Assembly (NCBI GenBank): GCA_031841125.1
Contig: CM063110.1
Span: 58,193,946 to 58,257,945 of the forward strand
Direction: 5' to 3'
Length of the DNA stretch: 64,000 nt
DNA from: Acanthococcus lagerstroemiae
Lineage: Eukaryota > Arthropoda > Insecta > Hemiptera > Eriococcidae
The notes under the pieces were generated by a model. It was not told the origin of the DNA and did not search any database. It worked only from the letters and a program-made list of their open reading frames with translations. The position numbers were made by a program, and so were the translations under genes. How positions within the stretch are numbered: the first letter of the stretch is position 1; each line of letters begins with the position of its first letter. Positions 1 through 11,317 of this stretch are shown here, one piece after another.

Positions 1-720
1 GAATGCGAATAAGTGAGTAGCTAACAGCAGGTCCAATTTAATGAACTTTACTTACGAATTGGGTACCTATACTCAGGTAATCGACACGTTCGCCAAAATC
101 TTATAACATATTAACGTTTTTAGTTCAGTCATGACTCACCTGCAATGAAAGAAGAACAACCGGGCATTAGTAGGATGCAAAAATATTCAATGTTAGGTCA
201 CAACAGAAATATGGCATGTAATGGACAAGGAGGAAGAGAGATCATCAACAAAAAAATGTAAGAAATCTTTACTTTTTAGACGTTGGAGAGAAAAATAAAA
301 CTACCTATATTATTCAAATATGCCAGGAGACAGAGAGGGGAAAGTGGCACAATATTACCCCGAAGGTGAGAAAAGAGAAATGTGTTGCAGTTCTGGGTCC
401 CAGTATAGATTACCAATATTTCAACAGTGTGTAGAACTCATCGGGACAAAAGAACGTTGACACAATTTTCTCGAATTCTGAATGAGAGGAAATGAAGTAT
501 ACCTGAATGTGTACCCAGGTGTACCAGTTACAATTTTTGAGATAGTACCCGGGTGTACCAGCTACAATTTCTAAGATACAGAAAAATGTTATTAATAAAG
601 CTTGAACTACTTTTAATTTCCAACAAAAAAATATGAAGTAACATTTTCGTCTATCATTGAAATTAAAAGGTGCTATACAACATCAAAAAATTACAGAAAT
701 TTCTTAATTCGCCCCCAATT
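1..720. other. Non-coding, no gene seen
   Basis: No coding signal or recognisable element on either strand. The only structure is a short imperfect direct repeat: a 34-bp unit beginning GTACCC at 511 recurs at 545 with a few substitutions. Confidence 0.5.
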
Positions 721-734
721 TAGGGGTGAGGGAG

Positions 735-1208
735 TAATTTAGCTCAGGTGGAGTGCTGAGTTAGGGACTTCAACAAATCATAATCGATTAAATTTGTTTC
801 AGTGTATCCAAAGTTAGTATTACCACTTGAAAATCGTTATTGTACCGGCTGACAGTAAAGAAATGCACCCGAAAAAAATGCCTAGCAAAAATTACTGTTG
901 AGACTTCACGGCGAGGTATCAACGTTCACACGCTCACAGGTCAGTAGTAACATCCATCATTCCTTCTTGTCCAGTGCGAAATTCTTGTGATACAAAAATC
1001 AAAAATGTCTGAAACACGCTATATCCTGTGTAAAATAATCTCGTGTACGCAGATGAGTGTTTTCTTCCTTTCTCATCTTCAGGCTTCATTTCATTTGTGT
1101 GAGGTGGCGCTGTATGCGCCGAGCGCTCAGACTTTGCAGTCCACTGCACTATTCCTCAAGTTGCTGTTAAGGATCAGCTCAGTGACCTCACTTTTATAGC
1201 CAAAGTGA
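735..1208 (+). repeat. Dispersed degenerate copy of the 53-57 kb module
   Basis: Matches 53850-54297 and 56665-57112 over most of its length. It includes the segment that holds the 101-nt candidate exon in those copies. Here that segment has small insertions and substitutions and has lost its GTTAGT donor context, so it cannot work as the same exon. Similarity stops after the shared text CCAAAGTGAGAAT, where a LINE relic follows instead of the mini-exon array. Confidence 0.75.
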
Positions 1209-1385
1209 GAATTTTACTTAGCTCTATCCTTTTGACTTCACTGGGTGCTGGATATTCTAGCCCCAGTGCTTTGCGTCTTGTCCCGGCTATTGCTGGGCAC
1301 CGACATATGATATGGATCGAGGTTTCTTCCTCTTCTCCATAGTGCCTCAGGCTTACTACCAGGTACCGCAGTGGCTGGTATGAAC
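1205..1385 (-). pseudogene. LINE ORF2 C-terminal zinc-domain relic
   Basis: The reverse strand reads an acidic run EEEET followed by a His/Cys cluster (SIHIICRCPAIAG) and a basic stretch ending KALGLEYPAP. This matches the pattern Cys..EEEE-T-x-H-x2-x-C-x-CP seen at the C-terminus of Jockey/R1-type non-LTR retrotransposon ORF2 proteins. Only about 60 residues remain, with no RT in front, so it is a truncated relic. It sits between the two parts of the dispersed repeat (735-1208 and 1785-2100), which suggests it inserted into that repeat. The clade is uncertain. Confidence 0.55.
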
Positions 1386-1784
1386 AAGATCAGAACTTAT
1401 TGGTTTATTAATTTGGCTTTGTAGAAATATCTAAGCTGTCGGTACGAGGAATTACAATAGGGACTGAACTTTTTTCATCTTACCTATTACAGTATCCGCC
1501 ATCAATAATAACGGAACACTAACGTTGGTGTTTTTTCGACACCTCGAAACAGCGTGTCTTTATCATTGAATATAATTTCCGAACGGATTTTTATCAAAAA
1601 GTGCAGACGTGGTTTCAAAAAGGATTTCCCGGTATTGCGCCGCCGAACAAGTTTACAAAAACTGAGCGGAAAATCTTCTGAGGAAAGTATTTCGAAAAAT
1701 GTATTAGTTTACAAGGTGATTATGTAGAAAAATAATGAAAAGCACAACGATTTCAAATTTGTGTTCAATTTATTCTAGCCTGCT
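1386..1784. other. Non-coding spacer
   Basis: No open frame of note and no repeat shared with the rest of the window was recognised. Confidence 0.4.
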
Positions 1785-1930
1785 TGTATTTTCAGAGAAA
1801 AAAGAAAAAAACAGTCGGAAGACTGGTATTCACCATATACGTCTTCATTTTTGTTCAAATTTCAGACAGTTTAATGATGACCAATATGAAGCTACTTATA
1901 GGTAATTGTTAGTTTTTTTGTTTTGTTTTT
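1785..1930 (+). repeat. Single unit of the ~178-bp mini-exon repeat
   Basis: One copy of the unit that is tandemly arrayed at 54.3-55.5 and 57.1-57.9 kb. It keeps the pyrimidine-rich TTTCAG, the 36-nt segment at 1866-1901 and the GTAATTG donor unchanged. It shows that the array can exist as one unit, and so that copy number varies between loci. Confidence 0.8.
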
Positions 1931-2100
1931 TTTATCTCCAATGCGAACTACGCCAACGAACGAACGCTTATTCGACAACCGTTATTACCCCTACCTATTT
2001 TTGTCAAAACTGGATCCTCAGTTCCGCACCAATGGGAATCCGGATCATCCCGAACCGAAATTCCGCCGTTCTCGATGGTGAAGGGATTTATTGAGAACTG
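1931..2100 (+). repeat. Dispersed copy of the module 3' flank
   Basis: Closely matches 57880-58060, the segment just after the second mini-exon array, including the shared text CGAACGCTTATTCGACAACC. Order and orientation are as in the 57-58 kb copy, so 735-2100 is one dispersed copy of the whole module with a foreign insert between. Confidence 0.75.
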
Positions 2101-2760
2101 CGTATGACAACCACTAAAAATTCAAGGTAAGTGTTTAAAGGCGATTTGAAAGAAAGAGATGAACGTCTCAGAAGCATCGCTTAGGTTCAATATCCTGGGA
2201 AGAAGATTGAACAGTTACATGAAAGATCCTTCAGCTCAAAGATACAGTCTCCGACTACATTCCAGGAAGAGAAAGAGAGTTCGTTTGTTCGTTCATTATT
2301 CTTTTTGACTTCAAGTTAATATAAGTTAAACTGAACAAGTGCTGTGAAAAATGACATTCAAATTGCACTTTATGTAATTAATGTAAGTTCTTTGCGGTAC
2401 ATTATCACACTTCGGTCACTCGGAGAGAATAGTCCATATAGTTTTAAATTTGTATAATATCAGGTTAGTGATGTAATGTTCTTTTTAAATTTTCCTAACT
2501 AATTTTCTATTTTTTTTTCTTTTTAGTTTTCCTAACTAATTTTCAAAGTTCCAGCATCCATGAAACCAATTTGTCCATACACAAGATGGGTCAGTACTCG
2601 GTAGTCTATAACAGAAAAACGGCAGGGTAGTAAATGAAATGAAAAAATGTGAATAATAAAATGTTACAATCATTATTCTAGGTACTGGTAAATTGTCATT
2701 GCACGTTTCGGAACGTTTTTGAATGAAGATGTTTCAAGTGAAAGAAGCCCAGTTCTTCAG
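2101..2760. other. Non-coding spacer
   Basis: No supported gene. A short stretch (TTTTCCTAACTAATTTTC) is directly repeated around 2488 and 2527. Confidence 0.4.
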
Positions 2761-2762
2761 CC

Positions 2763-3242
2763 TTGAAACAGACCCCTTTCAGTCACATCAAAAATGAAGA
2801 TCCAGTTCCCAGAACCTCGAATTCTTATAACAGCGTTAAAGAGAGAAAAGGAAGTGACCTGAAGCAACGAATCAGGCATAAACACCGTTGCACGTTTTGC
2901 GATCAAGAAGTTGGCAATTTCACCAGACATATAAAAAGAATTCATTGTGACAACATAGCTGTACAAGCGGCTTTAAAATTTGATAAAAATACTCCACAAA
3001 GGAAAAGAGCAATCGATAAATTACAAAAGGAAGGCGATTTCTGTAGATTTTTAATTGTTCCTGCGTTGAAGTTGAAAGGAACAAAAGCCAATGGGTATCT
3101 CCCTTGTAAATTCTGCTGGGGATACTATGCAATAAAAAAAAGAGCATGCACTTTGAATCCTGAGCTACCAAAACGTTTCCACGCACAAAAGGCAAGTCAT
3201 ACTTCAAAATGTGTGGTCATTTTGGAACTAATGATATATTAA
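2763..3242 (+). pseudogene. Zinc-finger family fragment, unrecognised function
   Basis: Open frame of about 159 codons. It has a C2H2 pattern (RCTFCDQEVGNFTRHIKRIH, roughly residues 41-61) and a second Cys pair later (LPCKFCWGYY). Together with the downstream fragment at 5433-5663, which contains NKPQLILATQDVM, this recalls a family of uncharacterised arthropod zinc-finger proteins I have seen with a similar layout. Some may belong to tyrosine-recombinase (Crypton-like) elements; that link is inference. No convincing initiator or full exon set is visible, and the frame ends soon after the second Cys pair. I treat it as an exon fragment or relic. Confidence 0.45.
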
Positions 3243-5028
3243 GGACCCCAGAAATTAATTCAGATTCACTTTCAAAAAAATCAAAAGGAATTCGAATAAT
3301 TTCAACTATTATTACAATAATTCAATTAAAAAAAAATCAATAAATTTATAAATATTATTAAAATATATTTTTGATAATTTAAAATAAAAATTATAATAAA
3401 AATAATATCATAAGAAATTATTTGAATAATTAAACGAATCAATCTAAAAATTAGAAGTATTTTGGAAACATTTGCAGCAGATGGTACATTATTCAATGCC
3501 AAGAAGGCTGCAGTTTACCTATGAAAAAATAAGATTTATATGTATATTAGACATTTTTGGCGTTTTGGGTTTGAAAATTTGGTTCATTTTGAAATTTAGA
3601 AAAGGAAACTGATGAATGAAATTGGAATGTTACTCTTAATAATGATACGTTTATTTCTTATGATAGGGATAGCACTAAAGCATCACATAGCCTATCAAGT
3701 GAATTTGGCCACGAAGTAATACTGTATAAAAGCTATGCTTGTAATTGAGTAAATTGCTGTATGTCCTTGAGAAATACAAGGACTTGAGAAGAAAGCACGC
3801 AGATGATGGCGAGATACTTTATTAAACTTGATACAGTTGTATGAAGGAATGACACAAACAAGTAAGAGAAAGCCAAGAGATGTGGTCATGATCTTGCTAA
3901 TTGTAAGGCCAAAACAAGATCCCAGCAGGAAAATTCCAAAAATGAAAGCAGTGAAGATATATTTGAATGCAGTAACAGTATAGAATTATATCAAGTACCT
4001 AGTTTTGCAGCTGCTGTTCCGAAGCTCAACGGTAAGAATTCTGAAGATTTTTCTTATGATTTTCATCATGCTTTAATGCTCTATGACTTTGGCAGCAGCT
4101 TGTAAGTCAGTCTGAATGAGTTGATAACAGATTAGGAGATAAAAATTGACTCCCTTGTTCATTAAGAAGATGTAGAAGAAAACAATGAACTATTAGACAC
4201 AAGTGTATTTTCTTCTGGTTGGTCAGGTTCCAATACTCTGGTAAGTATATCAAGTTCTGATCATAAATATATATCATAGAACTTACAGCAGTAAGTACAC
4301 CAACTAAAATGAGCCCAAGTATTCCTCTTATTCCATTGTGCAAATCTTCAAGATATTATATCCTTACTTTTTAGATCGTAAGAACAAATTTCTTTGGCCT
4401 ATGCCTGCTGGATCTGGAAGAGAACGACTGTTTTGCAGACAATTTAATGAGCATACATATAAACAGATGATAGATTGAAGATTTCTGCAATTAAACTCTC
4501 ATAATATTATGTATATCTCTCAATGCTAGTCTGGGTAGAAAATTTCCCATTGCCGGACTGGACTATCAACACGTGTGAATGGGTTGGTGTACAGCCAGCA
4601 CCCTAATATCTTTATTCTCATGGAACCCCTCCTCAACTTTCAATGCAACATATATGTGAAAATTTTAGAAGTAGAAAGAATAAAAAAGAGATCCACTTTA
4701 GTTCAAAAAGAGTTGAGTGGACAAGCCATCATCACACACCAAAAAGCAGGACAACTAAGCCACTTGGAGTACCTAAGATGAGTAAGTTTTAAATTTCTAC
4801 CTTTTCCACACGTCAAGTAAATGAAATGTTACTGATAAGAACTGATATATTCAATCAAACCACATTATTATAATCACATTAATATTTTCAATCATACTTA
4901 ATTGCATTGGCATTCCTTATTTAAAGGCTGACAGTTCGCAGTCTGTGTGAAGTGAGATGGAAAATGTAGCTTTGTTCTCGCATCGGATGCAATTCAGAAC
5001 CTTCCTTTTGCCAACATGGGGTGCAATT
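3243..5028. other. Mostly non-coding, possible decayed exons
   Basis: 3290-3440 is very AT-rich. Plus-strand patches around 3880-4110 and 4575-4780 read as short hydrophilic stretches broken by stops and may be decayed parts of the same gene as 2763-3242. Nothing can be assigned. Confidence 0.35.
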
Positions 5029-5236
5029 CACCAAAGGTCAAATGGGATTCGATTCGGCACCACCTGCCAAGAAAGATCCTATTATATGCAAGACTGGTAA
5101 ACGATACTTTCGAAATCACAAAGACCAACTTTCACCAAAGGGCAAACAGGACTCAATTTGGCACTGCCTACCAAGAAAGATCTTATTATATGCAAGACTG
5201 GTAAATGATACTTTTGAAGTCATTAAGACCAACATT
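5029..5236 (+). repeat. Two-copy 104-bp tandem duplication
   Basis: The text beginning CACCAAAGG at 5029 recurs at 5133 with about ten substitutions, including the shared run TATTATATGCAAGACTGGTA. Both copies are readable in some frame, but no protein was recognised. Confidence 0.75.
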
Positions 5237-5432
5237 TACTAGTTGTTGCAAAAAAACATATGTGACGCTTACCTTAATTATTTATCAACGTGAGAAAAAT
5301 TAAGAACGATAAGAATCTGAAAATGTTGACATTTAAAAATCATGTTTTTTCAAGACTATGGTTAAAGTCGCTTATAAAATAGCTCAATATGACCATAACA
5401 TAAGAACTTACTAATCACCACTCACTTCACAG

Positions 5433-5663
5433 ATGGTAACTCTAATAAGTAAAGCAATAGATACTGCATACACACTTGGAATACAAAAAACGAACGCGCA
5501 AAATTCCATTATATCAAAATTGAATCCTCTGACAAGTCTAATTGGGAAAGACTGGACTCAAGAAATTTTAACTGAAGCGAGCCAAAACCTCAATATGAAC
5601 AAATTCAACAAACCACAACTCATTTTAGCCACTCAAGATGTAATGGTATGTGTTTTACAATAA
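5433..5663 (+). pseudogene. Exon-like fragment of the zinc-finger family
   Basis: A 76-codon open segment follows CACTTCACAG, which fits a splice acceptor. Its later part (WTQEILTEASQNLNMNKFNKPQ) resembles the helical segment preceding NKP.LL.LT.D in the uncharacterised arthropod family mentioned for 2763-3242. A donor-like GTATGTG lies inside the frame at 5646. It may be a downstream exon of the same gene. Function is unknown. Confidence 0.4.
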
Positions 5664-5937
5664 ATTAAATGAAAAGTAAATAAACTTGGGAGTTCTCACA
5701 TTTTTCATTAATGGTGCGAGCCATATTTGAAAAAACTTTTTCCAATTTTGTGTCGAAGTTTTAAAAATACAAAAATAGGGGCAGATTGTTGGCCTCGGTG
5801 GAAAGGAAGGTTTTGTAACAGATGTCTACATCGATGATTTACATTAATTATTTTGACAATATGGTTTGAAATTTAATGCAGATATTTTCTAATACTTGTA
5901 TAAGGTTAACCACGCAGTTAAGAATTACTTTCATTCT

Positions 5938-6800
5938 TCCAGATATTCCAGAAGTACTTAGATCACTATATCAAAAACCGCCATAAAAACTAGCACAAGA
6001 TAAACGGGATGAGAACGTAATTTTAATAGTTTAAAAAATTGTATAAAATAAATAAAAAATTATTTAATAATTTAAATAAAAAATTAATTTTTATTAAAAT
6101 AAATAATTTTTATTTATAATTTTAAATTAGAATAAAATTAATAATAAATTTAAGTTTTTACAATATCAAAGTAATTCCATTTAAGGTAATTTATTAAATT
6201 AAAAATTAATAAAATTTTTATGGAAAAAAATATAAGAATTTTTTAATTAAATTAAAAATAAATTAAGATTAATAATTAATAAATTAAAAAATAAAATAAA
6301 ATTTAAATTAAATTGCAAATTTAATTGTGATAAAATCATCTTTATTTTTATAAATTTTTATATAATTTAAATAATAAAATTTATTTAATGCGAATCAAAT
6401 GAGGAAATACTTTGTAGTCCACTACTTCTGAACAAGCAAAAAGGTGGGCAATTACAGCAAATGAATTTGAAAGAATATCTAAGAAATAACAAATCTAAAT
6501 TATTGTTCATTCTTTCAGATGTACCAGAAGTACTTGGAACACATAATATCAAAAATTGCTATGAAAAACTAGTACAAGATGGTTGTGACGAGAAAGATAT
6601 TGCGAATCAAATAAGGATACACCCCTGTAGTCCATTACTTCTGAACAAGCGAAAAGGTGGTCAATTACAGCAAATGGATTTGAAAGAATATCTAAAAAAT
6701 TACAAATCTAAATTATTGTTTATTCTTTTAGATGTACTAGAAGTACTTAGACACATATATCAAAAACCTCCACGAAAAACTAGCACAAGACAGTTGTGGT
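5938..6800 (+). repeat. ~212-bp tandem exon-like repeat with AT-rich insert
   Basis: A unit beginning GCGAATCAAAT at 6390 repeats at 6602 (period 212). A partial third copy (its 3' part, from TTCCAGAT...CCAGAAGTACTTAG) lies at 5938-6000. It is separated from the others by about 370 bp of nearly pure A/T (6010-6385). The two full units are open in one frame (6461-6802) and encode similar segments (LKEYLRNNKSKLLFILSDV and LKEYLKNYKSKLLFILLDV). They may be duplicated exons of a leucine/lysine-rich protein, or simply a repeat. Confidence 0.6.
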
Positions 6801-6802
6801 GA

Positions 6803-8836
6803 GAAAGCACAATGATGAAGATTGTTAATGATTGATTTTTGTAACTTTATGCTGTTTTTTACTCCAGACTATTTTCATAATTTTAGGATTACTTCATTCT
6901 AGACTATTTTCTTAATTTTGCAGTTTTATTTTCGACTATATTTGTAATTTTAAAGCTAAAATATTTTTGTAATTAATTTTTACAACTATTTGAATTCAGT
7001 AAAAAACGTGTTAATTTGATAATTTATTATTACTTTCAGTAATAAATCAATAGAAACATTTATTCTTTCACAGCTTTTATCCTCACAGCGTCATCACGTT
7101 AAGCGATAAAACCTCCCAGCTCCTTTTTCTCATCACTTATGGAAAATTAAAGAAAAAAATTGAAGGTGGAGGCATTAGAATAGAAACCAGTATTGTTGCA
7201 TAAGATTTTGCAAAAATTGCTCGCGGTACTCAGAAATGTGAATGTTTTTTCACTCTCCTACAAAATTTACCCACATGGATTTAGTGGGTCGATATTGCGA
7301 AGTAAGTGAGGATATTACTACAGTACTAAGAATCTGATCGGCTTTTCAAATAATGTAGTCCTTGCTTTAAGGATTTTCTTAACAAAATCGCCACCAAATG
7401 GGAATAAATTGATAGTTTTTTGTAACACTAGATTTTGGATTTACCCCATCACATGGCACCGAATTTTAGCGCCCGGGGGAATTAATTCACAAGAAATTCG
7501 CCTAAATGAACTTTCAGAATGCCACACAGTAAAAAATTTGATAGAACTGTGGGGTACTTAGCTCTGTTTAAAGAGGTGTTTACTTGTCTGTGAGTTTTCT
7601 TTCTCTTTTTTCCCCTTTTTGTACTCTTGTTGGAGATCAATGGCTGTGGATCTAGTTTGTGCTATGGAGGCTTTGAAGACGTTTTTCTATGCCCTCGGTC
7701 TAGGCTGCTTAGATTTCAAAATTCACGAAGCTGACGCTGGGACAGAGGCCCTTCTTCAAGAGCCTAATGCCAATACAGGGGCCCCTCGCGAGTCCGGGGT
7801 GTTGGCCCCTCCTGGCTGCATCTAGGTGGCCTGCCAACCGGCAGGGCCTTAAGTTGGTACTCCTACACCATATTTCGAAGAGCCCACGGTCGATCCCTGG
7901 GCGGGTCGCCTGTAGGGCTTAAGCGGTTCTCAACAGCTGGTGCCCAGAAGAAGTTATAAAAGGCCAATCCGAGCCCATGCAACAGACTATGCTAGCGCCC
8001 CCCTTCGGCGGAAGATCAGGCGGCTGCTGGTCCTAGCAGCGTTGCAAAATGAAGATGCAATAATGTTACTAATGAGGTAAGAATATTCATATTTTCTTCT
8101 TCTTCTTCAGCTCTATTGTTTAGTATTCTCAAATGTATATTAACGTTGATTTTTTGACAGAGAAAATCACAAACATTTCTAGAATTAATATTTTTTTTTT
8201 TGTTTTTCCAGAGAAAACTCAAATTAACAAATGTTCAAAAGATGAATATACAAATTGGACAGTCGAGAAAGATTGAAACGAAACGCATAAGAGATCTGCA
8301 GACAGGCGCAATTTATAAAATTTCGAATATATATGCGTCGTAGAGACGCGGTTCAGACCGGCAGCGGTGGCAAATCTCCTTTCCCCATGAGACAATGAGG
8401 AATTTAGATCTTTTCTGCCAAGTCGGATGACGCCGCAATTTCAATCTGAGGAGTTGATACAAACATTCCTCGTAAATTTAGCTGCTCTAAAAATCCGAAA
8501 TTTCACGAAATTCAACTCCCAGAGTGTTGGTATTTTTAGCTGACGGCATCAGTCAGCAATTTTGCATACATAAAATCCCACTATTCTATAGTGGCACAAG
8601 GTGTCATTTGGATAACATAAAGGGAAAGGAGCACTACGAAATTTCCACTTTACAACAGAAAGATTTCGGCTCACTTGGTCAGTCTTTGTAGTTTGGCAGA
8701 CTACTTCACAACATTCATTTCTGAGAACGAAATTTAGATTTCTCGAACCCCTGATATTTCGTATTTTACTTGCGTAAGTGCTACAATGTCGGTTCAGCAC
8801 GCGGTTCATTGAAAACAATAGACTCATGTACAAACG
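6803..8836. other. Non-coding with a GC-rich patch
   Basis: No supported gene. A GC-rich patch at about 7780-8040 resembles the untranslated or 5' part of a retroelement but carries no domain. Confidence 0.4.
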
Positions 8837-9087
8837 CAGCGGCTTGGCCAAGTGGGGGGGATTAGGGGGATGAATCCCCCTCCTTGAGATGAGAATTTTT
8901 TAATATGTTGGCAGCATCACAATAAATACGCAAAATGAAATTTAAATCCAGATACATAATTGAAGTTGAAAAGCACAACATACTGATACGTCAATGTAAA
9001 AACATACAGTTCATGTTAGGTGTACCCCCACCCCCACCCAAAATTTTGTTGATCCCCCTCCTTGGAAAAATCCTGGCTACGCCACTG
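8837..9087. mobile_element. hAT-type MITE, 251 bp, with 8-bp target duplication
   Basis: The ends are imperfect inverted repeats: CAGCGGCTTGGCC on the left and CAGTGGCGTAGCC (reverse complement) on the right. The element is flanked by identical 8-bp direct repeats TACAAACG at 8829-8836 and 9088-9095. An 8-bp duplication plus CAG-type ends is the signature of hAT transposons. The interior has G-runs near the left end and C-runs near the right end and no coding capacity. A shorter relative lies at 27250-27384. Confidence 0.85.
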
Positions 9088-9095
9088 TACAAACG

Positions 9096-9835
9096 TAGGA
9101 CAAACGGAGAAGGAGGGAAACTTATTTTACAATAACACTTTCTTCGTATAATTGCCTCATTTTTCTCGCTGGCAAATGAATACAATAAAACATGTTCCAC
9201 TTTCTGTGGTCGATGGACTGAGCTCTCGTTTGAACTGCGTTTATGAGAGAAGGAAAACACCATCCCTGTCACTCCCCCGAGAGTGAAGTACGACGGTCTC
9301 GCATTTATCAGTCGAGAGTAATGTATTTTAGGGGTTTTCTCTGTCACACGGTTTTTCAACCTTTACATTCAGCTTTGTATGAATGTTTTACCCATAATAA
9401 CGTGTTGTGACTGCCGGTGGCAGCACGTACCCTGCAGCCGAGTTAAAGAAAATGGTTTCCGATACTAAAAATGTAGCTTTACTACCGATATTCCAGCGTA
9501 AACTTTTTGGGTAGCCAAACTGAAAACAAAAATGATGAATTTCAAATGGCACCTGAACTACATGGAAAAAATATCATGGGATACTTAATGGTCGAGTCCA
9601 CAACAACACCTATTTCAAGACGACTGATAACGCCATTTTCAGAGAAAGTATAATGAAATAATTAGCTGAATGCTTCGATACCATTCTTATCTAAATATAA
9701 ATGAAACTATATCTTGAGGTAGCTAAGAACGAGAAAGCAGTTAGGTTGGAAACCCAATCCGACCGGTAAGATTCGTTGCACAGCCGGAAAAATCACTTTG
9801 GAAGTTAGTGTCGAAAATTTCTCAAATTTTCGACT
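9096..9835. other. Non-coding spacer
   Basis: No supported gene or repeat. A small antisense open frame overlaps the MITE and is not credible. Confidence 0.4.
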
Positions 9836-10706
9836 TCAACTCCGTTCACGTTTCCTTCACTTCGTTGAAGAATACGTCAGGTTGACGGTGATGGTGAAAA
9901 TATTTGGCTGGTATAGATTTGAGGGTGGAAAAATAAATAAATAAATAATTGGCTGTGCTTAGCAAGGGAAAGTAACGTCTTCGTTTAAGCTTTCATCGAG
10001 CCTCTCCGGTCAGTTGCTCTTTTGAGTTACATAAGAAATAGTACGCGAATTTAGTGCCGAAATTTGGAGAATATGACCGACAAGGAGGTGGAAGTTATGG
10101 ATATACAGGTCAGTAGTATTGTCAGTAGACAGTAAATGTATTGACTTCTAAGAAATTTAGAACATGTAGTTCTCGTATTTACGTAATTCGTAATTTGGTT
10201 CAGACAAGTTTTGCCAAAGTCATCATCACCAGTCAACAAAATTTGAGTTGAAATTATCGATGCAAATTCGTGTCGATCGTAATAATTTGAATTCCTCGTG
10301 GAATTCCGTTCGATTTCCTCGAACATTCGCCCTTTGGGGCCTGTAGAATTCAAGCTAGAATTCCGTTCGAAAAACTCGAACGTTCGCCCAATGAGGCCGT
10401 ATCCTTTTCTCCTTTTCGTTATTTCTTAGACTGACGACAAACGTTTGTTTTATGTTTGTCGTTAGGTCCGAATCTAATACTTCAATAAAATTATTAATTT
10501 TACCACTTTGTACTTTTTATTTTAAAAAACGTCAATTTTTTATATTTAATAAATTTAAGTTATACTCAAAATTTCGATTTCTTCTAGTTAACGTGTTCAG
10601 TATTGAATCTAATTTTAGTCAGAGCCTTTTCTCTTTAGTATTGACGTAACTCCCCCTAGGTTTAAACGATCCAGAATCCTCTTCAGGTTTACAAATTTAC
10701 GTCAGT
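9836..10706. repeat. ~870-bp dispersed repeat, copy 1
   Basis: Matches 32266-33132 from CAACTCC.TTCACGTTTCC to CAAATTTACGTCAG with substitutions and small indels. No clear terminal inverted repeats or target duplication were found. On the minus strand both copies hold an open frame (here within about 10051-10420) with matching protein text such as GPKGRMFEEIERN and STQILLTG. A 3-nt indel between copies keeps the frame. It could be a non-autonomous element or a decayed gene family. Class unknown. Confidence 0.7.
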
Positions 10707-10827
10707 TAGTAGCCCGATGTGCATTACTTGTGCATTATCCTGAAGGATGCCAATCAGCAAGGCGATTCCCCATCCGGAACAAGAACACATTGATTATCAG
10801 ACCACACGAGAAGGACTCGGCACAGAC

Positions 10828-11289
10828 CAGGGTGTCTACAGAATTTGAAAAATGAAAAAGCTTGACTTTTGCAGGACTTTTTTGCATGAATTTTTCACAT
10901 TTTGCTAGAGAGGCGTTTCCAGATACAAAATCTATAGAATGTATAAAAGAGTCTCACAGACTACACAGACAGGCTTCCGGCAAGGCTTCATTAGTCATTA
11001 CAACCAGATATCAGATGGCGGTAGCATAGCATCATAGTTAAATGCTTTCTCTCTCTCCCTCCCCCTCCCAGTCTGCTTTTCAGAATTTTTGTGAATCAAT
11101 TTTTTTTCTCCAATAAAAAAGTCACGGATATTGCTTCAAATGATTTGTTTTCATTACGTACACAATAATATGATCATTTTTATATTTTTGCTTGACCTTT
11201 CGTGAAAAAACTTGACTTTTTCATGACTGCTTGACCTCTTTTTGAAAAACTTGACTTTTACTTGACTTGCTTGACCTGTAGACACCCTG
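10828..11289. mobile_element. MITE with CAGGGTGTCTACAG ends, 462 bp
   Basis: The terminal inverted repeats CAGGGTGTCTACAG / CTGTAGACACCCTG are perfect over 14 bp. The flanks share ACAGAC on both sides, consistent with a 6-bp target duplication, or an 8-bp one with end mismatches. Subterminal CTTGACTTTT/CTTGACCT words repeat near both ends. Removing the element and one ACAGAC joins the LINE ORF1 frame on either side without a shift. The same family is at 41546-42135. Probably hAT-like and non-autonomous. Confidence 0.8.
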
Positions 11290-11317
11290 ACAGACGAGCC
11301 AACAGACTAAAGAAAAA

